Part shown: positions 35,394-45,657 of the stretch, piece by piece
Layout: each line of letters begins with the position of its first letter
How positions within the stretch are numbered: position 1 is the first letter of the stretch
DNA from: JAHEEL01 sp963715255
GTDB lineage: Bacteria; Actinomycetota; Acidimicrobiia; Spongiisociales; UBA5794
Direction: 5' to 3'
DNA: 64,000 nucleotides
NCBI GenBank assembly: GCA_963715255.1
Contig: CAVQRN010000004.1
Coordinates: forward strand, 310,001 to 374,000
The notes under the pieces: model-generated
The model's input: only the letters and a program-made list of their open reading frames with translations
Databases searched by the model: none
Told to the model about the DNA's origin: nothing
Program-made: the position numbers and the translations under genes

Positions 35394-36496
35394 ATGACAT
35401 CCAATAGTGGACCTCCGCCAGACGCGGCAACGTCGCAACCGGCACCGCCGGGGTCGGTGCCGCCGGCGGACGAGAGAGTGCGGAAGGTCAGCGGCCTGTC
35501 CAGGCTGCTCTCACGACCAGAGCTCGGAGCGATTGTGGGGCCGGCCTTGTCTGGCTTCTCTTCGCGATCATCGCGTACGACAACAACTTCGTCAGCTGGG
35601 CGACGACGGCGGCAATTGTGAATCGGGCGGCCCCACTCGGAATACTCGCGGTTGGTGTTGCCTTGCTCATGATCGGCGGCGAGTTCGACCTCTCGATCGG
35701 CTCGATTCTCGGGTTCGCGGGCATGACGATCATGGTGCTGGTCACCCCGTCTTCCGGAGGAGGGTTCGGCTGGAGCGTGTGGCCCGCGATCCTCGTTGCG
35801 CTGGTCTTTGCGCTTCTGATCGGGTTCTTCAATGGGGCCTTGGTGATTGCGACGAAACTGCCGTCGTTCATCATCACGCTGGCGAGCTTGTTCATCTTCC
35901 GGGGTTTGACGATCGCGCTGACCCGGATGCTCACCGACCGCACGCAGTTGGGGTATCTTCGACGAGGCGCCAGGGGCCGGCCTGGCCGACAAGATCTTCG
36001 CCACCGACTTCACCATCTTCGGCTCCAGCTTTCGGGTGTCGATTCTCTGGTGGATCGCGGTGGCGGCTCTCGCAACCTGGGTTCTGCTCCGCACCCGCTG
36101 GGGCAACTGGATCTTCGGTGCAGGTGGAGACGCCAATTCGGCCCGAAACGTGGGTGTACCGGTCAGCAAGGTGAAGATCGCCCTCTTCATGACAACAGCG
36201 TTCGCAGCATTCCTCGTGGCCACGATCCAGGTCGTCCAATTCAACGGATCGGACACCTTGCGCGGGTTCGGCCTGGAATTCCAGGCGATCATCGCGGTGG
36301 TGGTCGGTGGAACACTGCTAACCGGTGGATACGGCTCCGCGATCGGTGCCAGTTTCGGAGCGTTGATCTTCGCGATGGTGCAGCAGGGAATCATCATTAC
36401 CGGTGTCGACGGTGACTGGTTCCAGGTGTTTATGGGTGCCGTTCTCGTGATTGCAGTGATATTCAACAACTACGTGCGGCAGAAGGCGGCATCCCG

Positions 36497-36500
<4 letters not shown>
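35394..36500 (+). CDS. Sugar ABC permease, RbsC/XylH type (two frameshifts)
   Basis: Membrane channel of about 368 residues. After a Pro-rich N-terminus the frame loses a G in GGGG at about 35540. The corrected text reads V-W-L-L-F-A-I-I-A-Y-D-N-N-F-V-S-W, then G-G-E-F-D-L-S-I-G-S, the family signature. A second G-run loss at about 35955 separates T-R-M-L-T-D-R-T-Q-L-G from G-I-F-D-E-A-P-G-A. The end is intact (G-G-D-A-N-S-A-R-N-V-G-V and G-T-L-L-T-G-G-Y-G-S). The stop overlaps the ATPase start. Confidence 0.85.
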
Positions 36501-37390
<890 letters not shown>

Positions 37391-37397
37391 GTCGTTG

Positions 37398-37444
37398 CTG
37401 ATCGAGCGGGCTGCCGTGTACCGGTGCAGCCCGCGCCCGATCAG
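37398..37444 (+). terminator. Large hairpin ending the importer operon
   Basis: Two stacked stems (CTGATCG/CGATCAG outside, GCGGGCTGC/GCAGCCCGC inside) start seven bases after the ATPase stop. There is no clear U-tract, but the position and stability fit a transcription terminator shared with the convergent gene. Confidence 0.75.
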
Positions 37445-37505
37445 CCTCCTGTGAGATCGGCGGCGGTGCGACCTATGTGACGGGACAACGCACGGCGTGG
37501 TGTAT

Positions 37506-38060
37506 TCAGGATCCAGAGCCCCATTGGCGGACGGCGTCAATCGCCTCGTCGGAGAGGACGATGCCGCCGTGATGGGTCCGTCGGCCGAGGACGACCTCGG
37601 TGGTTGCTTCCGCGTACTGCTCGGAAGGAGTGGTCTCCCATGCCTCGCCGTCGAACCAATCGGTCGACGCCGGGAACCCTTGAGCAGCAAGGAACGCCGG
37701 TCGGAGATCCTCATGCTCGGGGCAGGTGAATTCCATGTGGTGAGCGAATTCGTGGGTGAGGTCGTTGGTCAGGTTGGGAGCGGTCCCGGGGACTCGGATC
37801 ACCAGTGTCGCCGTACCCGGCCGGTACGTGGCGCGGTCGTCGAGTTCCCATGCCGCGCTCATGGTGATCGGCCCGATGCACGCCTCGCGAGCCGGATGCG
37901 CAGCGAGGAAGCCCTCCCACGCCTCGACGGCGACTGCCCGGAGATCGTCGGGGACGCTCGCATCGAACCGAAGTCCGGGGCCGGGATCGGGGCGAGCAAG
38001 CACGAAGGCCACGGCTACCGCTGCTGCCGCTACCACAGCGAGGATGACTACACGACGCAC
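37506..38060 (-). CDS. Membrane-anchored putative metallopeptidase
   Basis: A 184-residue protein not assigned to a named family. An N-terminal hydrophobic anchor (V-V-I-L-A-V-V-A-A-A-A-V-A) is followed by an extracytoplasmic domain with T-H-E-F-A-H-H-M-E-F. This is a clean HExxH zinc site next to a further histidine. C-P-E-H-E-D and one cysteine upstream (A-C-I-G-P) could form a disulfide. The HExxH makes a small secreted zinc peptidase likely. A third ligand, perhaps the Glu in S-E-Q-Y-A-E, is a guess. Convergent with the importer operon. Confidence 0.7.
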   Translation of the reverse strand: MRRVVILAVVAAAAVAVAFVLARPDPGPGLRFDASVPDDLRAVAVEAWEGFLAAHPAREACIGPITMSAAWELDDRATYRPGTATLVIRVPGTAPNLTNDLTHEFAHHMEFTCPEHEDLRPAFLAAQGFPASTDWFDGEAWETTPSEQYAEATTEVVLGRRTHHGGIVLSDEAIDAVRQWGSGS

Positions 38061-38166
38061 CCAGTGAGCCTACCGATCAACGGGTCCGGTCGTCGAAGCC
38101 GGAGTCGAGTTGGGAACAGAGACAGACGCGATCGCCGAGCGACGCGGTGACGGAGAAGGAGATGGA

Positions 38167-38544
38167 ATGAGAGATATCACGATCATGATCCCGCAGCGGG
38201 GTGGAGCAGTACCGGAGGTCTGGGAGGCGCTCGCAGCTACCGACATCAACATTGAGGCGGCCGTGTCGTTCTCCAGGGAGCACCACCGCGTGGTCCATGT
38301 CGTGGTCGAGGACGCTGTCGCCCAACGGACGCAGGACGTGCTGACCGCTTCCAGCTTCCTGGTCGTCGACGTTCGAGAGGTGCTCGTTGTACCTGTCGAG
38401 GATCGACCAGGTGGTCTTGCGGCGGTTACGCGCACGGCGTACGACGCCGGGGCCGAGGTGTATCTTCTTTCAATGGCGACCGACAATCGGGCCATGCTCG
38501 GCGTCGTCAACCTGGAAGTTGCGAAGGAGGCGTTCGGGCTGTAG
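38167..38544 (+). CDS. ACT-domain protein
   Basis: A 125-residue protein with two ACT-like halves. The first (I-T-I-M-I-P-Q-R-G-G-A-V-P-E-V-W-E-A-L) and the second (V-P-V-E-D-R-P-G-G-L-A-A-V-T-R) show the ligand-loop pattern of small-molecule sensor domains. The ATG at 38167 is preceded by GGAGAAGGAGATGG, whereas the upstream GTG/TTG options lack homology. It probably binds an amino acid as a stand-alone regulator. The partner is unknown. Confidence 0.75.
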   Translation: MRDITIMIPQRGGAVPEVWEALAATDINIEAAVSFSREHHRVVHVVVEDAVAQRTQDVLTASSFLVVDVREVLVVPVEDRPGGLAAVTRTAYDAGAEVYLLSMATDNRAMLGVVNLEVAKEAFGL

Positions 38545-38549
38545 GCGGC

Positions 38550-38569
38550 TCGGGAGCCCTGGCTCCCGA
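38550..38569 (+). terminator. Terminator hairpin after the ACT gene
   Basis: TCGGGAGCC and GGCTCCCGA form a perfect 9-bp stem with a 2-base loop five bases after the stop, followed by TCGTTTG. It lies just before the SDR gene. Confidence 0.75.
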
Positions 38570-38592
38570 TCGTTTGTGGCACACTGACCACC

Positions 38593-39357
38593 ATGAACTA
38601 TCCAGATTTCCGCCTCGACCGACAGGTTGCGCTCGTCACCGGCGCGAGCAAAGGCATCGGGTGGGATGTCGCGAAGGCCCTGGCGAACGCGGGCGCTTCG
38701 GTTGCGGTGGCGGCGCGCGATGTCGACGCGCTCCAACAGTTGGCGGCCGAGATTCGAACCGACGGAGGAACGGCGCTCGTCGTGGAGCTGGATGTGCGCG
38801 ATGTCGGCCAGATCGGCGAAGCCTTCGGGCGGGTTCGGACGCACTTCGGGTCGCTCGACGTGCTGGTCAACAACGCCGGCCTCGGGGCCAACCATCCGGC
38901 GGAGGACGTGACCGAGTCCGATTGGGACGACATGATGGACGTGAACTTGCGCGGCCTGTTCTTCGCGTGCCAGGCCGCGGGACGCATCATGCTCGAGCAG
39001 GGCGCCGGGCGGATCATCAACATGAGTTCGCAGGCCGGTGTCGTCGGGATTCGCGAGCACGCCGTCTATTCGGCGAGCAAGGGTGGTGTGAACCTGTTGA
39101 CCAAGGTCCTGGCGCTCGAATGGTCGAGCAGGGGTGTGACGGTCAACGCGGTGGCTCCCACCTTCATCTACACGCCGGGAACCGCTGAGCGATTGGATCA
39201 ACCCGACTACCTGAAGGACGTGTTGAGCCGCCTGCCGATCGGCCGCGTCGGGACCACCACTGATGTTGCTGCCGCGGTGATCTACCTGGCTTCACCGGCG
39301 GGTGGGATGGTGTCGGGTCATGTCCTGGTCGTGGATGGAGCCTGGACGGCGCAGTAG
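38593..39357 (+). CDS. SDR oxidoreductase, gluconate 5-dehydrogenase-like
   Basis: A 254-residue classical short-chain dehydrogenase. Cofactor motif T-G-A-S-K-G-I-G, N-N-A-G, catalytic Ser in N-M-S-S-Q-A-G and Y-S-A-S-K. The C-terminus V-S-G-H-V-L-V-V-D-G-A-W is typical. V-N-A-V-A-P-T-F and R-L-P-I-G-R-V-G resemble 2-deoxy-gluconate or gluconate dehydrogenases, but the substrate cannot be fixed. The gene stands alone between a terminator and a convergent gene. Confidence 0.88.
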   Translation: MNYPDFRLDRQVALVTGASKGIGWDVAKALANAGASVAVAARDVDALQQLAAEIRTDGGTALVVELDVRDVGQIGEAFGRVRTHFGSLDVLVNNAGLGANHPAEDVTESDWDDMMDVNLRGLFFACQAAGRIMLEQGAGRIINMSSQAGVVGIREHAVYSASKGGVNLLTKVLALEWSSRGVTVNAVAPTFIYTPGTAERLDQPDYLKDVLSRLPIGRVGTTTDVAAAVIYLASPAGGMVSGHVLVVDGAWTAQ

Positions 39358-39394
39358 GGGGCCGAATCGCCGACGGCCCTCGGTTTGGCCATCG

Positions 39395-40559
39395 TCAGAC
39401 GGAGGCAGAGCGGTTGCGCTCGGTCCACACGGTGTTGTGTTCCCACATCAGAGTCGCGACGACGATCATCGTCACGATCGCTGCGAGTGTGATCGCAGGG
39501 AGCGAGGCGCCGACCCATCCGACGACGACGATGAGGACGACGGCGACGATCCGTGCCGTGAGAATCATCCCTCCTGCCCGGTACGTTACGGCGACCATCG
39601 CCAGCAACACGAGGATCACACCGCCAGTGAGTGCGGTCGTGGCAATCGTGCCGAGCGGATCAGATGGGTGAGTGACGACCTCTTCTGCGGCGACTGCAAA
39701 GAAGACGATGCCGACGACGAGGGGATAGTGGAGGACGGAGTAGGCGTCGCGTGCGAACCGGCCGCGTTCCTTTCCGTGAGCGCTCGTGAAGTGCGCCTCT
39801 GCGTTTGGCGCCGCCTTGTCGAAATACGACCACCACAGTGCAGCAGCCGTCACGAACGCCATCGCTATCGCGGTCGTATGGACGAGGTCGCGCTCGACAC
39901 CGGCCGCGGCGAGTCCGATACCGACGATTGATTCGCCGAGGGCGATGATCACGAACAGTCCGTTGCGCTCTGCGAAGTGTTTCGCGTCGACCGCCCAGAT
40001 TCCCTTGCCCGCGTTGATCGCGCCTGAAGGCGTCGAGGGCGGCGCCCACGATCCACAGGATCCACAGCCAGGGGGACTCGAGGAAGCTGCCGGCGAGGAC
40101 GAGGAATGCAGCGGAGAACGACAAGGGGAAGAACGTGAAGAAGGCAGCCCGCTGCTCCGGGTAGGCCTCCGAGGCGACCCAGTAGAGCCCTGCGGCGAAG
40201 AGTCTCACCGTGAAGTAGGCGATGCCGAACCACAGGGCGCCTTCACCGAACGCGTCGGGGACCGCCATCGCCATGAACAGCGTTGCCCCCATCGCTGCGA
40301 GAAGGAAGAGACGGATCGACACGCCGTCCGTTCCCGTCCAGTTCGTTGTCCACGTGTACACGGACCAGGTCCACCACAGCAGGCCGAGCAGGAAGGCACC
40401 CTGTGCGAGGCCAACGAGAGAGAGGTCGTGATGGATGGTGGTAACGACCTGGGTGATGGCGTACACGAAGACCAGGTCGAAGAAGAGTTCGATCGTCGAG
40501 GAATTGCGTTCGTTGCCGCCCCGCACTGCGTCGTTGGGTGAGTTGGACTCTTTCGCCAT
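39395..40559 (-). CDS. ltrA: Low temperature requirement protein A family (one frameshift)
   Basis: A polytopic membrane protein of about 388 residues. The family opening R-N-S-S-T-I-E-L-F-F-D-L-V-F-V-Y-A-I-T-Q is followed by W-W-x-W and about ten helices. At about 40026 the frame breaks after A-L-D-A-F. The corrected reading G-A-I-N-A-G-K-G-I-W-A-V-D-A-K-H-F-A-E-R continues to the family segment F-V-I-I-A-L-G-E-S-I-V-G-I-G. LtrA proteins have no settled function. ATG 40559 follows the divergent TfoX-like gene by 77 bases. Confidence 0.85.
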
Positions 40560-40636
40560 GGTCGGGTCAGGATACGGGTACGTCAATGCCTGCGAAGGCC
40601 GTCCGTCGGCAGGAGAGCGTCGCGTATGCTGGTCCC

Positions 40637-40963
40637 ATGGCGTTTGACGAGCATCTCGCCGATCGGATTCGCACGGCGGTCGGGGACACGATCGTGGATG
40701 AGAAGAAGATGTTCGGCGGCATTGCGTTCCTGCTCGACGGCAACATGGCCGTTGGGGTATCGGGCGAGGAATTGATGGTGCGGGTCGGCCCGGAGGTGAT
40801 GGACGAAGCCGTGGCACACGACGGTGTGCGCCCGTTCGAGATGTCCGGCAAGCGCATGGAAGGCTGGATCCTCGCCGGTGGGGATGCGATTGCCGAAGAA
40901 GCGGGGCTTCACTATTGGGTCGACATCGGTCTGGATTTCGCAGCGTCCCTTCCGCCGAAGTAG
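40637..40963 (+). CDS. TfoX N-terminal domain protein
   Basis: A 108-residue single-domain protein with the TfoX_N signature K-K-M-F-G-G-I-A-F-L-L-D-G-N-M and the end W-V-D-I-G-L-D-F-A. In actinobacteria such proteins lack the competence regulator's second domain, and their role is not known. ATG 40637 was chosen from the family N-terminus. Confidence 0.85.
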   Translation: MAFDEHLADRIRTAVGDTIVDEKKMFGGIAFLLDGNMAVGVSGEELMVRVGPEVMDEAVAHDGVRPFEMSGKRMEGWILAGGDAIAEEAGLHYWVDIGLDFAASLPPK

Positions 40964-41011
40964 GATCGCGCTACTCGCAGGCGGTCCGTATACTTCCGTA
41001 ATCCACAACGA

Positions 41012-41085
<74 letters not shown>

Positions 41086-41090
41086 CGAAG

Positions 41091-41128
41091 AGAACCCTTG
41101 GGAATCCCACATCTCCCGAGGGTTTTCT
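41091..41128 (+). terminator. Terminator after the tRNA
   Basis: AGAACCCTTGGG and CCCGAGGGTTTTCT form an imperfect 12-bp stem beginning six bases after the tRNA, with a T-rich 3' arm. It fits a rho-independent terminator. Confidence 0.8.
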
Positions 41129-41365
41129 CGCGTCGGTGTGACTCGATTGGATGCCCCTGCAGCCATGCTGAAGCCAAACCGTCGGGCGAGAACACCGAGG
41201 CAGATACGCGCCTTGTACTCGCCAACGCCGGGTGTCGCGAGCGCTCCTTGTGCGGCATGCAGTGGGTGGGGTGAGACGACTAGCAAGATCTACTCGGCGG
41301 TGCATACGTACAAGTGGTGGACGCCGTCGCGGTGCGTACAGTCGACCTCGGGTGTTCGAAGAGGA
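41129..41365. other. Noncoding gap, no feature recognised
   Basis: About 240 bases between the tRNA terminator and the hairpin of the transketolase operon. I find no credible gene, no integrase and no repeat of the tRNA 3' end here. The composition resembles the flanks rather than the lower-G+C operon that follows. Confidence 0.6.
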
Positions 41366-41389
41366 GTGGCCGTCCCGAGGGGCGGCCAC
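41366..41389 (-). terminator. Terminator hairpin of the transketolase operon
   Basis: GTGGCCGTCCC and GGGCGGCCAC pair (one bulged base) around a 3-base loop, 16 bases beyond the stop of the last gene of the minus-strand operon. Confidence 0.7.
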
Positions 41390-41405
41390 GTCCCTGAATC
41401 TGGGC

Positions 41406-42371
41406 CTACAAGTTCATCTCGGCCAGCGCCGCCAAATCGGGCGCCGTCAACCCGTTCTCCTTCATCAGGAATGCGTGGTCACCGAGCTTCTGGAACTTGT
41501 CGCCCAGGCTGGCGATGACTTGCTTCGGAGCATCAGCGAAACCAGCCTTGTACTCCGCAACCGCCCCTCCCAGGCCGCCCACCGAGCTGTGTTCTTCAAC
41601 CGTAACGACGAGCTCGTTCTCGGCGAATACCTTGTCCAGCATCTCCGTATCCAACGGCTTCACGGTGTGCATATCGACAACCCGGGCTGAAATCCCTTTG
41701 CTCTGAAGGATGTCGGCGGCGCCGACCGCATCAGCCAGGAGCGATCCGGTCGACACGAATGCGACATCGCTGCCCGTGCGATACTCGATGGCTTTGCCGA
41801 TCTGGAAATCGAAATCCTCGGGATACATCACGGGGTATCCCGGACCGCCTGTGAGGCGCACATACACGGGGCCGTCGTGCTCGGCGCACACGTAGAGCGC
41901 CTTGAAGGTTTGCAGGGGATCGGAAGGGGAGATAACGGTGAAATTCGGGATCGCTCTGACGACAGCGATGTCGTCCATGGCGTAGTGAGTATTCCCCAGC
42001 GGCCCGAAACGGACCCCGGCTTCGATGCCGATGACCGTCGCGTTCACATTCATGTAGCCAAGAGCGGCACGCATCTGTTCGGCCGGACGCATCGGCACCA
42101 TGGCCGCCAGGCCCACGGCAAAGGGACGAAGACCTTCGATGGCAAGACCGGCCGTGAAATCGATCAGGTTCTGTTCGGCGATGCCGACGTCGAAGAACCT
42201 GTCCGGATAGGTTTCTTTGAACTCGACCAGCCGTGCCGTCGGGGTGAGGTCGGCGCTCAGCGCCACGACGTTTGGATAGTCGGCGGCCAGCATCATCAGC
42301 GTGTCTGCCTGGACGGTGCGGTGACCCTGGTCGGACCATTTCTGTAGTTTGTCTATTGGTGCGTTGTGCAT
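41406..42371 (-). CDS. Transketolase C-terminal subunit
   Basis: A 321-residue protein equal to the pyrimidine-binding and C-terminal domains of transketolase. The activating glutamate is in D-V-G-I-A-E-Q-N-L. G-P-L-G-N-T-H-Y-A-M-D-D and the C-terminal V-V-D-M-H-T-V-K-P-L-D and E-E-H-S-S-V-G-G-L-G are typical of split transketolases. It works only with the N-terminal subunit encoded 16 bases upstream. Split enzymes are known for dedicated sugar pathways such as apulose-phosphate and sulfofructose cleavage. No frameshift. Codon use is less G+C-rich than in the flanks. Confidence 0.9.
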   Translation of the reverse strand: MHNAPIDKLQKWSDQGHRTVQADTLMMLAADYPNVVALSADLTPTARLVEFKETYPDRFFDVGIAEQNLIDFTAGLAIEGLRPFAVGLAAMVPMRPAEQMRAALGYMNVNATVIGIEAGVRFGPLGNTHYAMDDIAVVRAIPNFTVISPSDPLQTFKALYVCAEHDGPVYVRLTGGPGYPVMYPEDFDFQIGKAIEYRTGSDVAFVSTGSLLADAVGAADILQSKGISARVVDMHTVKPLDTEMLDKVFAENELVVTVEEHSSVGGLGGAVAEYKAGFADAPKQVIASLGDKFQKLGDHAFLMKENGLTAPDLAALAEMNL

Positions 42372-42387
42372 TTCGTCTTCCCGCCCG

Positions 42388-43224
42388 CTACGCGTTCTCG
42401 AGGTCCGAGACGGCTTGTTCGTACTGGTCCTTGTTCATCGGCCGGGCGTGCCAGTCGAGACTTCCTTCCATGAACGAGATGCCCTTGCCTTTCGTGGTGT
42501 TGGCGATGATCACGTGAGGTTGCCCGCTGCTGGAATCTCTCATCCCCTCTAGGGCTTCGAGCACGCTGAAAGCGTCGTTGCCGTCCTCGACGACCAGGAC
42601 GTCCCAGCCCGCAGCCCTCCAGAGCGCTTCGATATCAACATCCATGATGTCTTTGGTGGTGCCGGCCAACTGGACGCCGTTGCGGTCTACGACGGCGATG
42701 AGGTTGTCCAGTTCATACTTGGCGGCGTTCATCGCCGCCTCCCAGATGACCCCCTCGTTGCATTCGCCGTCGCCTACGAGGCAATACACATGGTGATCCT
42801 CGCCCTTGATCTTCGCCGCCTTGGCCATCCCGCACGAAACGGCGAACCCGTTGCCGAGACTTCCCGACGACACCTCGATGCCGTATTGCAGGTTTCGAGT
42901 GGGGTGGCCGGCAAGGAAGCTGTTGTCGGCCTTGAAGGTGCCCATCTGTTCTTCCGTGATATAGCCGGCCTCCCCCAAGGCGGAGTACAAGGCAAGGCAG
43001 GCATGGCCCTTGCTCTGAACGAATCGGTCCCGGCGAGCCATCGTGGGATTCGCTGGGTCATGCGTCATGACCCCGAAGAACAGGCTGGCCACGATTTCGA
43101 TGCTTGAAAGCGCCGGTCCGAAGTGGGCTCCGCGACCTCCTGCGGCATACCCCATTTCGATGACATGCCGGCGCATTAGCGCAGCCTTCTCGTTGATGAG
43201 ATCAACCGCTTCTCTGTTAGCCAT
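42388..43224 (-). CDS. Transketolase N-terminal subunit
   Basis: A 278-residue thiamin-diphosphate-binding subunit. The ThDP-Mg motif is V-G-D-G-E-C-N-E-G-V-I-W-E-A-A with the closing N in V-V-D-R-N-G. Substrate-site histidines are visible in S-K-G-H-A and A-G-H-P-T-R. Together with the C-terminal subunit it transfers a two-carbon ketol unit and releases an aldehyde from the donor ketose. It lies between the HMG-CoA-lyase-like gene and the C-terminal subunit. The donor is unknown. Confidence 0.9.
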   Translation of the reverse strand: MANREAVDLINEKAALMRRHVIEMGYAAGGRGAHFGPALSSIEIVASLFFGVMTHDPANPTMARRDRFVQSKGHACLALYSALGEAGYITEEQMGTFKADNSFLAGHPTRNLQYGIEVSSGSLGNGFAVSCGMAKAAKIKGEDHHVYCLVGDGECNEGVIWEAAMNAAKYELDNLIAVVDRNGVQLAGTTKDIMDVDIEALWRAAGWDVLVVEDGNDAFSVLEALEGMRDSSSGQPHVIIANTTKGKGISFMEGSLDWHARPMNKDQYEQAVSDLENA

Positions 43225-43245
43225 GTGCGTCTCTCCGTGCGCGAT

Positions 43246-44148
43246 CTACTGCGCGCTGCTCGTTGGTTCCGGGATCCTGAACTGATGCCCGCTGAACTGT
43301 CCGGTCGGTATTGCCGAGGCCTGGTATTTGGCGAGTTCGATCATCTTCGGGATATCGACACCAAGTTCGTAGCCCATTTCAGACAGCATGAACGCCAGGT
43401 CTTCGGTAGCCAGGTTTCCGGATGCTCCTGGTGCAAAGGGACAGCCACCCAGGCCGCCCAGGGTCGATTGCACCTTGTCGACACCGCACTCGATGGCAGC
43501 CAACGTATTGACCATTCCCATGTTGCGGGTGTCGTGAATATGAACCTGCAGATCCAGCGCCGGGTACTCGGTCCTGACGGCGTCGACGGTTCGGCGAACC
43601 TGAGCAGGATTTGCGATTCCGATGGTGTCGCAGAGATTGACGGTCCGAATTCCGATGTCGACATAGGGCTTCAGAAATGGCACGACGTCATCCTCGCTCT
43701 TCATCCCCTCAAACGGGCAACCGAACGTGGTAGACAGATCCAGACAAACATCCATCTGTGGATAGGAATCCAGAATCGCCTGCAGCCCGGCAAAGGACTC
43801 TTGATGTGTTCTTCTGATATTGGCCCGGTTGTGGCTCTCGCTCAGCGAAACAACATAGGACACCGACCTCACACCGGATTCCCAGGCCGCTTCGGCACCG
43901 CGCAGATTCGGAACCAGTGCAAAGAGATCCGCATCCGGATACTTGCTGACACACAGCGAAGCCAACTCCCCGGCATCTCTCATTTGGGGAATCGCCTTCG
44001 GACTGACGAAGGACGTTATTTGTAGATGCCTCAATCCTGCGTCCAGAAGCCCTTCGACAATGCGAACCTTCGTCTCCAGCGGGATGTACTCGTCCACCAT
44101 CTGGAAACCATCGCGAGGGCCGACTTCATACAGTTCGATCTTCTTCAT
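43246..44148 (-). CDS. HMG-CoA lyase family enzyme
   Basis: A 300-residue DRE-TIM metallolyase. E-V-G-P-R-D-G-F-Q (residues 8-16) contains the catalytic Arg/Asp. S-F-V-S-P-K follows at 46-51, the metal-binding H-I-H-D-T is at 203-207, and the flexible loop G-L-G-G-C-P-F-A-P-G-A-S-G-N carries the lyase cysteine at 236. True HMG-CoA lyases usually continue H-x-H-D-T with Y-G-Q, whereas here it is R-N-M. The acyl substrate may therefore differ from HMG-CoA. ATG 44148 has GGGAGGTGGG upstream and overlaps the CoA-transferase stop, so the longer upstream frame is not used. Confidence 0.88.
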   Translation of the reverse strand: MKKIELYEVGPRDGFQMVDEYIPLETKVRIVEGLLDAGLRHLQITSFVSPKAIPQMRDAGELASLCVSKYPDADLFALVPNLRGAEAAWESGVRSVSYVVSLSESHNRANIRRTHQESFAGLQAILDSYPQMDVCLDLSTTFGCPFEGMKSEDDVVPFLKPYVDIGIRTVNLCDTIGIANPAQVRRTVDAVRTEYPALDLQVHIHDTRNMGMVNTLAAIECGVDKVQSTLGGLGGCPFAPGASGNLATEDLAFMLSEMGYELGVDIPKMIELAKYQASAIPTGQFSGHQFRIPEPTSSAQ

Positions 44149-45635
44149 GATCCCACCTCCCGCATGGTCCCTTCCTCCTTGAGCCGCCGGTACCAGCCAA
44201 ACGCCATCTCGGGAAGCTGGGGATGATGTCCGCCACATTGCTCACGTGCAGCCTCCAGGTAGGCCGTCAATTGCCCCCGGTAGGCCTCAGATGCGCAGTG
44301 CGCGACGATGGCGTCCGCCCGTTGTCGATCGTCCAGCCCTCGTAGGTCGGCCAGGCCGTGCTCGGTCACGACAACATCGACATCATGTTCACCGATGTCC
44401 TGGTGGGACACCATGGGGACGATGTTTGAAATGGCTCCCCCTTTGGCTGTGGAAGGTATGAGGATCACGGACAGGCCGGCGTTCTGGGCGAAGGTCGCTC
44501 CGCCGCCGATGCCGTTCACAACCCGGCTCCCGGCGACATGGCTGGAGTTCACATTGCCGTAGATGTCGATCTCAATACCTGTATTCAATGCAACCAGCCC
44601 CAACCGGCCGATCACTTCGGCGTTGTTGGTGATGTCACCGTTGCGGATTACCAGGTGATCGCTCAGATTCTGAGTGTCGTTCAGAATCTGCTCCACCCGC
44701 TCGCTCATCCCCAATCCACCGGTTGACAGAGCTGTTGCTTTGCCGGAAACAAGGAGTTCCAACACAGGCTCGGTGATGCCTCCGCAGAAGAACTGAAGGT
44801 TGCGGAAACCGGATTGCTGGAACCCGTCTGCAATGGAATCGGCGATATTGCCGAAGCCCGTTTGAATCGGCGGAAGATTCCCACCGGTCTTGTGGACTTC
44901 GAGCTCGAGGAAGTTCAACAGATGGTCGGCGATGTCCTTTGTCGCCGCCGTACCTGATGGCTGAGGTCCCATCCGTTCTGGGATATCGGTCTCGACGATG
45001 TATCGAATCTTCTGGTGGTCAACCCGGATTCCCGATGTGCCGATGCGCTGATTGGTGCGGACCAGAGGGATCGGCTCTGTATCGGGCGCTGGTGCCGGGA
45101 TGTAGATGTCGTGCAGCTTCCGGAGCACGTCAGGCTGGGCGGCATTGATCTCGACAATGATCTCATCCGCTGCGTCCATCAGATAGTGGGTCATGCCGAC
45201 GGAGCTGCTGGGTATGAGATCCCCGTCTTCGTCGAATCCCAGCGCTTCGACCACAGCGATATCGATCTCTCCGAAACTGCTGTTTCTGAGCAGCCGGGGC
45301 ATCTTGCTCATCTGCTGCTCGACATAGCTCAGGGAACCGTTGTTGGCTTGGTCGGCGAGGGTGCGGCTGGCCACCATCGGGGCCCGCCGGGTCACGAGTC
45401 TCTCCGCACCGAGCGTTTCATCCAGCCATGGCACGTTGGCGCCGGTAATCAACCCGAATGACAGGTCTTCACCGCTCTGCTTGCGTTGAACAAGGGCCGC
45501 GACAACGGCTTTGGGATAGCCCGCCATGGCGTATCCGCTCATGGCAACGGTCATACCGTCCCGTATTGAGGCGGCCGCCTGGTCGGCAGTCGAAATGCGG
45601 TTCTTCAGACCGCTCTTTCCCATTCTGTCGCTCAA
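44145..45635 (-). CDS. CoA-transferase / acetyl-CoA hydrolase family
   Basis: A 496-residue family I CoA-transferase of the acetyl-CoA hydrolase/4-hydroxybutyrate CoA-transferase group. The nucleophilic glutamate is probably in C-G-G-I-T-E-P-V-L-E-L. The G-I-G-G-G-A-T-F oxyanion-loop pattern and V-T-E-H-G-L-A-D-L-R-G near the end are typical. It would move CoA between acetyl- or succinyl-CoA and an acid made in this pathway. It overlaps the HMG-CoA-lyase-like start by four bases and follows the aldehyde dehydrogenase by 22. Confidence 0.88.
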   Translation of the reverse strand: MSDRMGKSGLKNRISTADQAAASIRDGMTVAMSGYAMAGYPKAVVAALVQRKQSGEDLSFGLITGANVPWLDETLGAERLVTRRAPMVASRTLADQANNGSLSYVEQQMSKMPRLLRNSSFGEIDIAVVEALGFDEDGDLIPSSSVGMTHYLMDAADEIIVEINAAQPDVLRKLHDIYIPAPAPDTEPIPLVRTNQRIGTSGIRVDHQKIRYIVETDIPERMGPQPSGTAATKDIADHLLNFLELEVHKTGGNLPPIQTGFGNIADSIADGFQQSGFRNLQFFCGGITEPVLELLVSGKATALSTGGLGMSERVEQILNDTQNLSDHLVIRNGDITNNAEVIGRLGLVALNTGIEIDIYGNVNSSHVAGSRVVNGIGGGATFAQNAGLSVILIPSTAKGGAISNIVPMVSHQDIGEHDVDVVVTEHGLADLRGLDDRQRADAIVAHCASEAYRGQLTAYLEAAREQCGGHHPQLPEMAFGWYRRLKEEGTMREVGS

Positions 45636-45657
45636 GGTCTTCTCCAGATCCCTGAAG

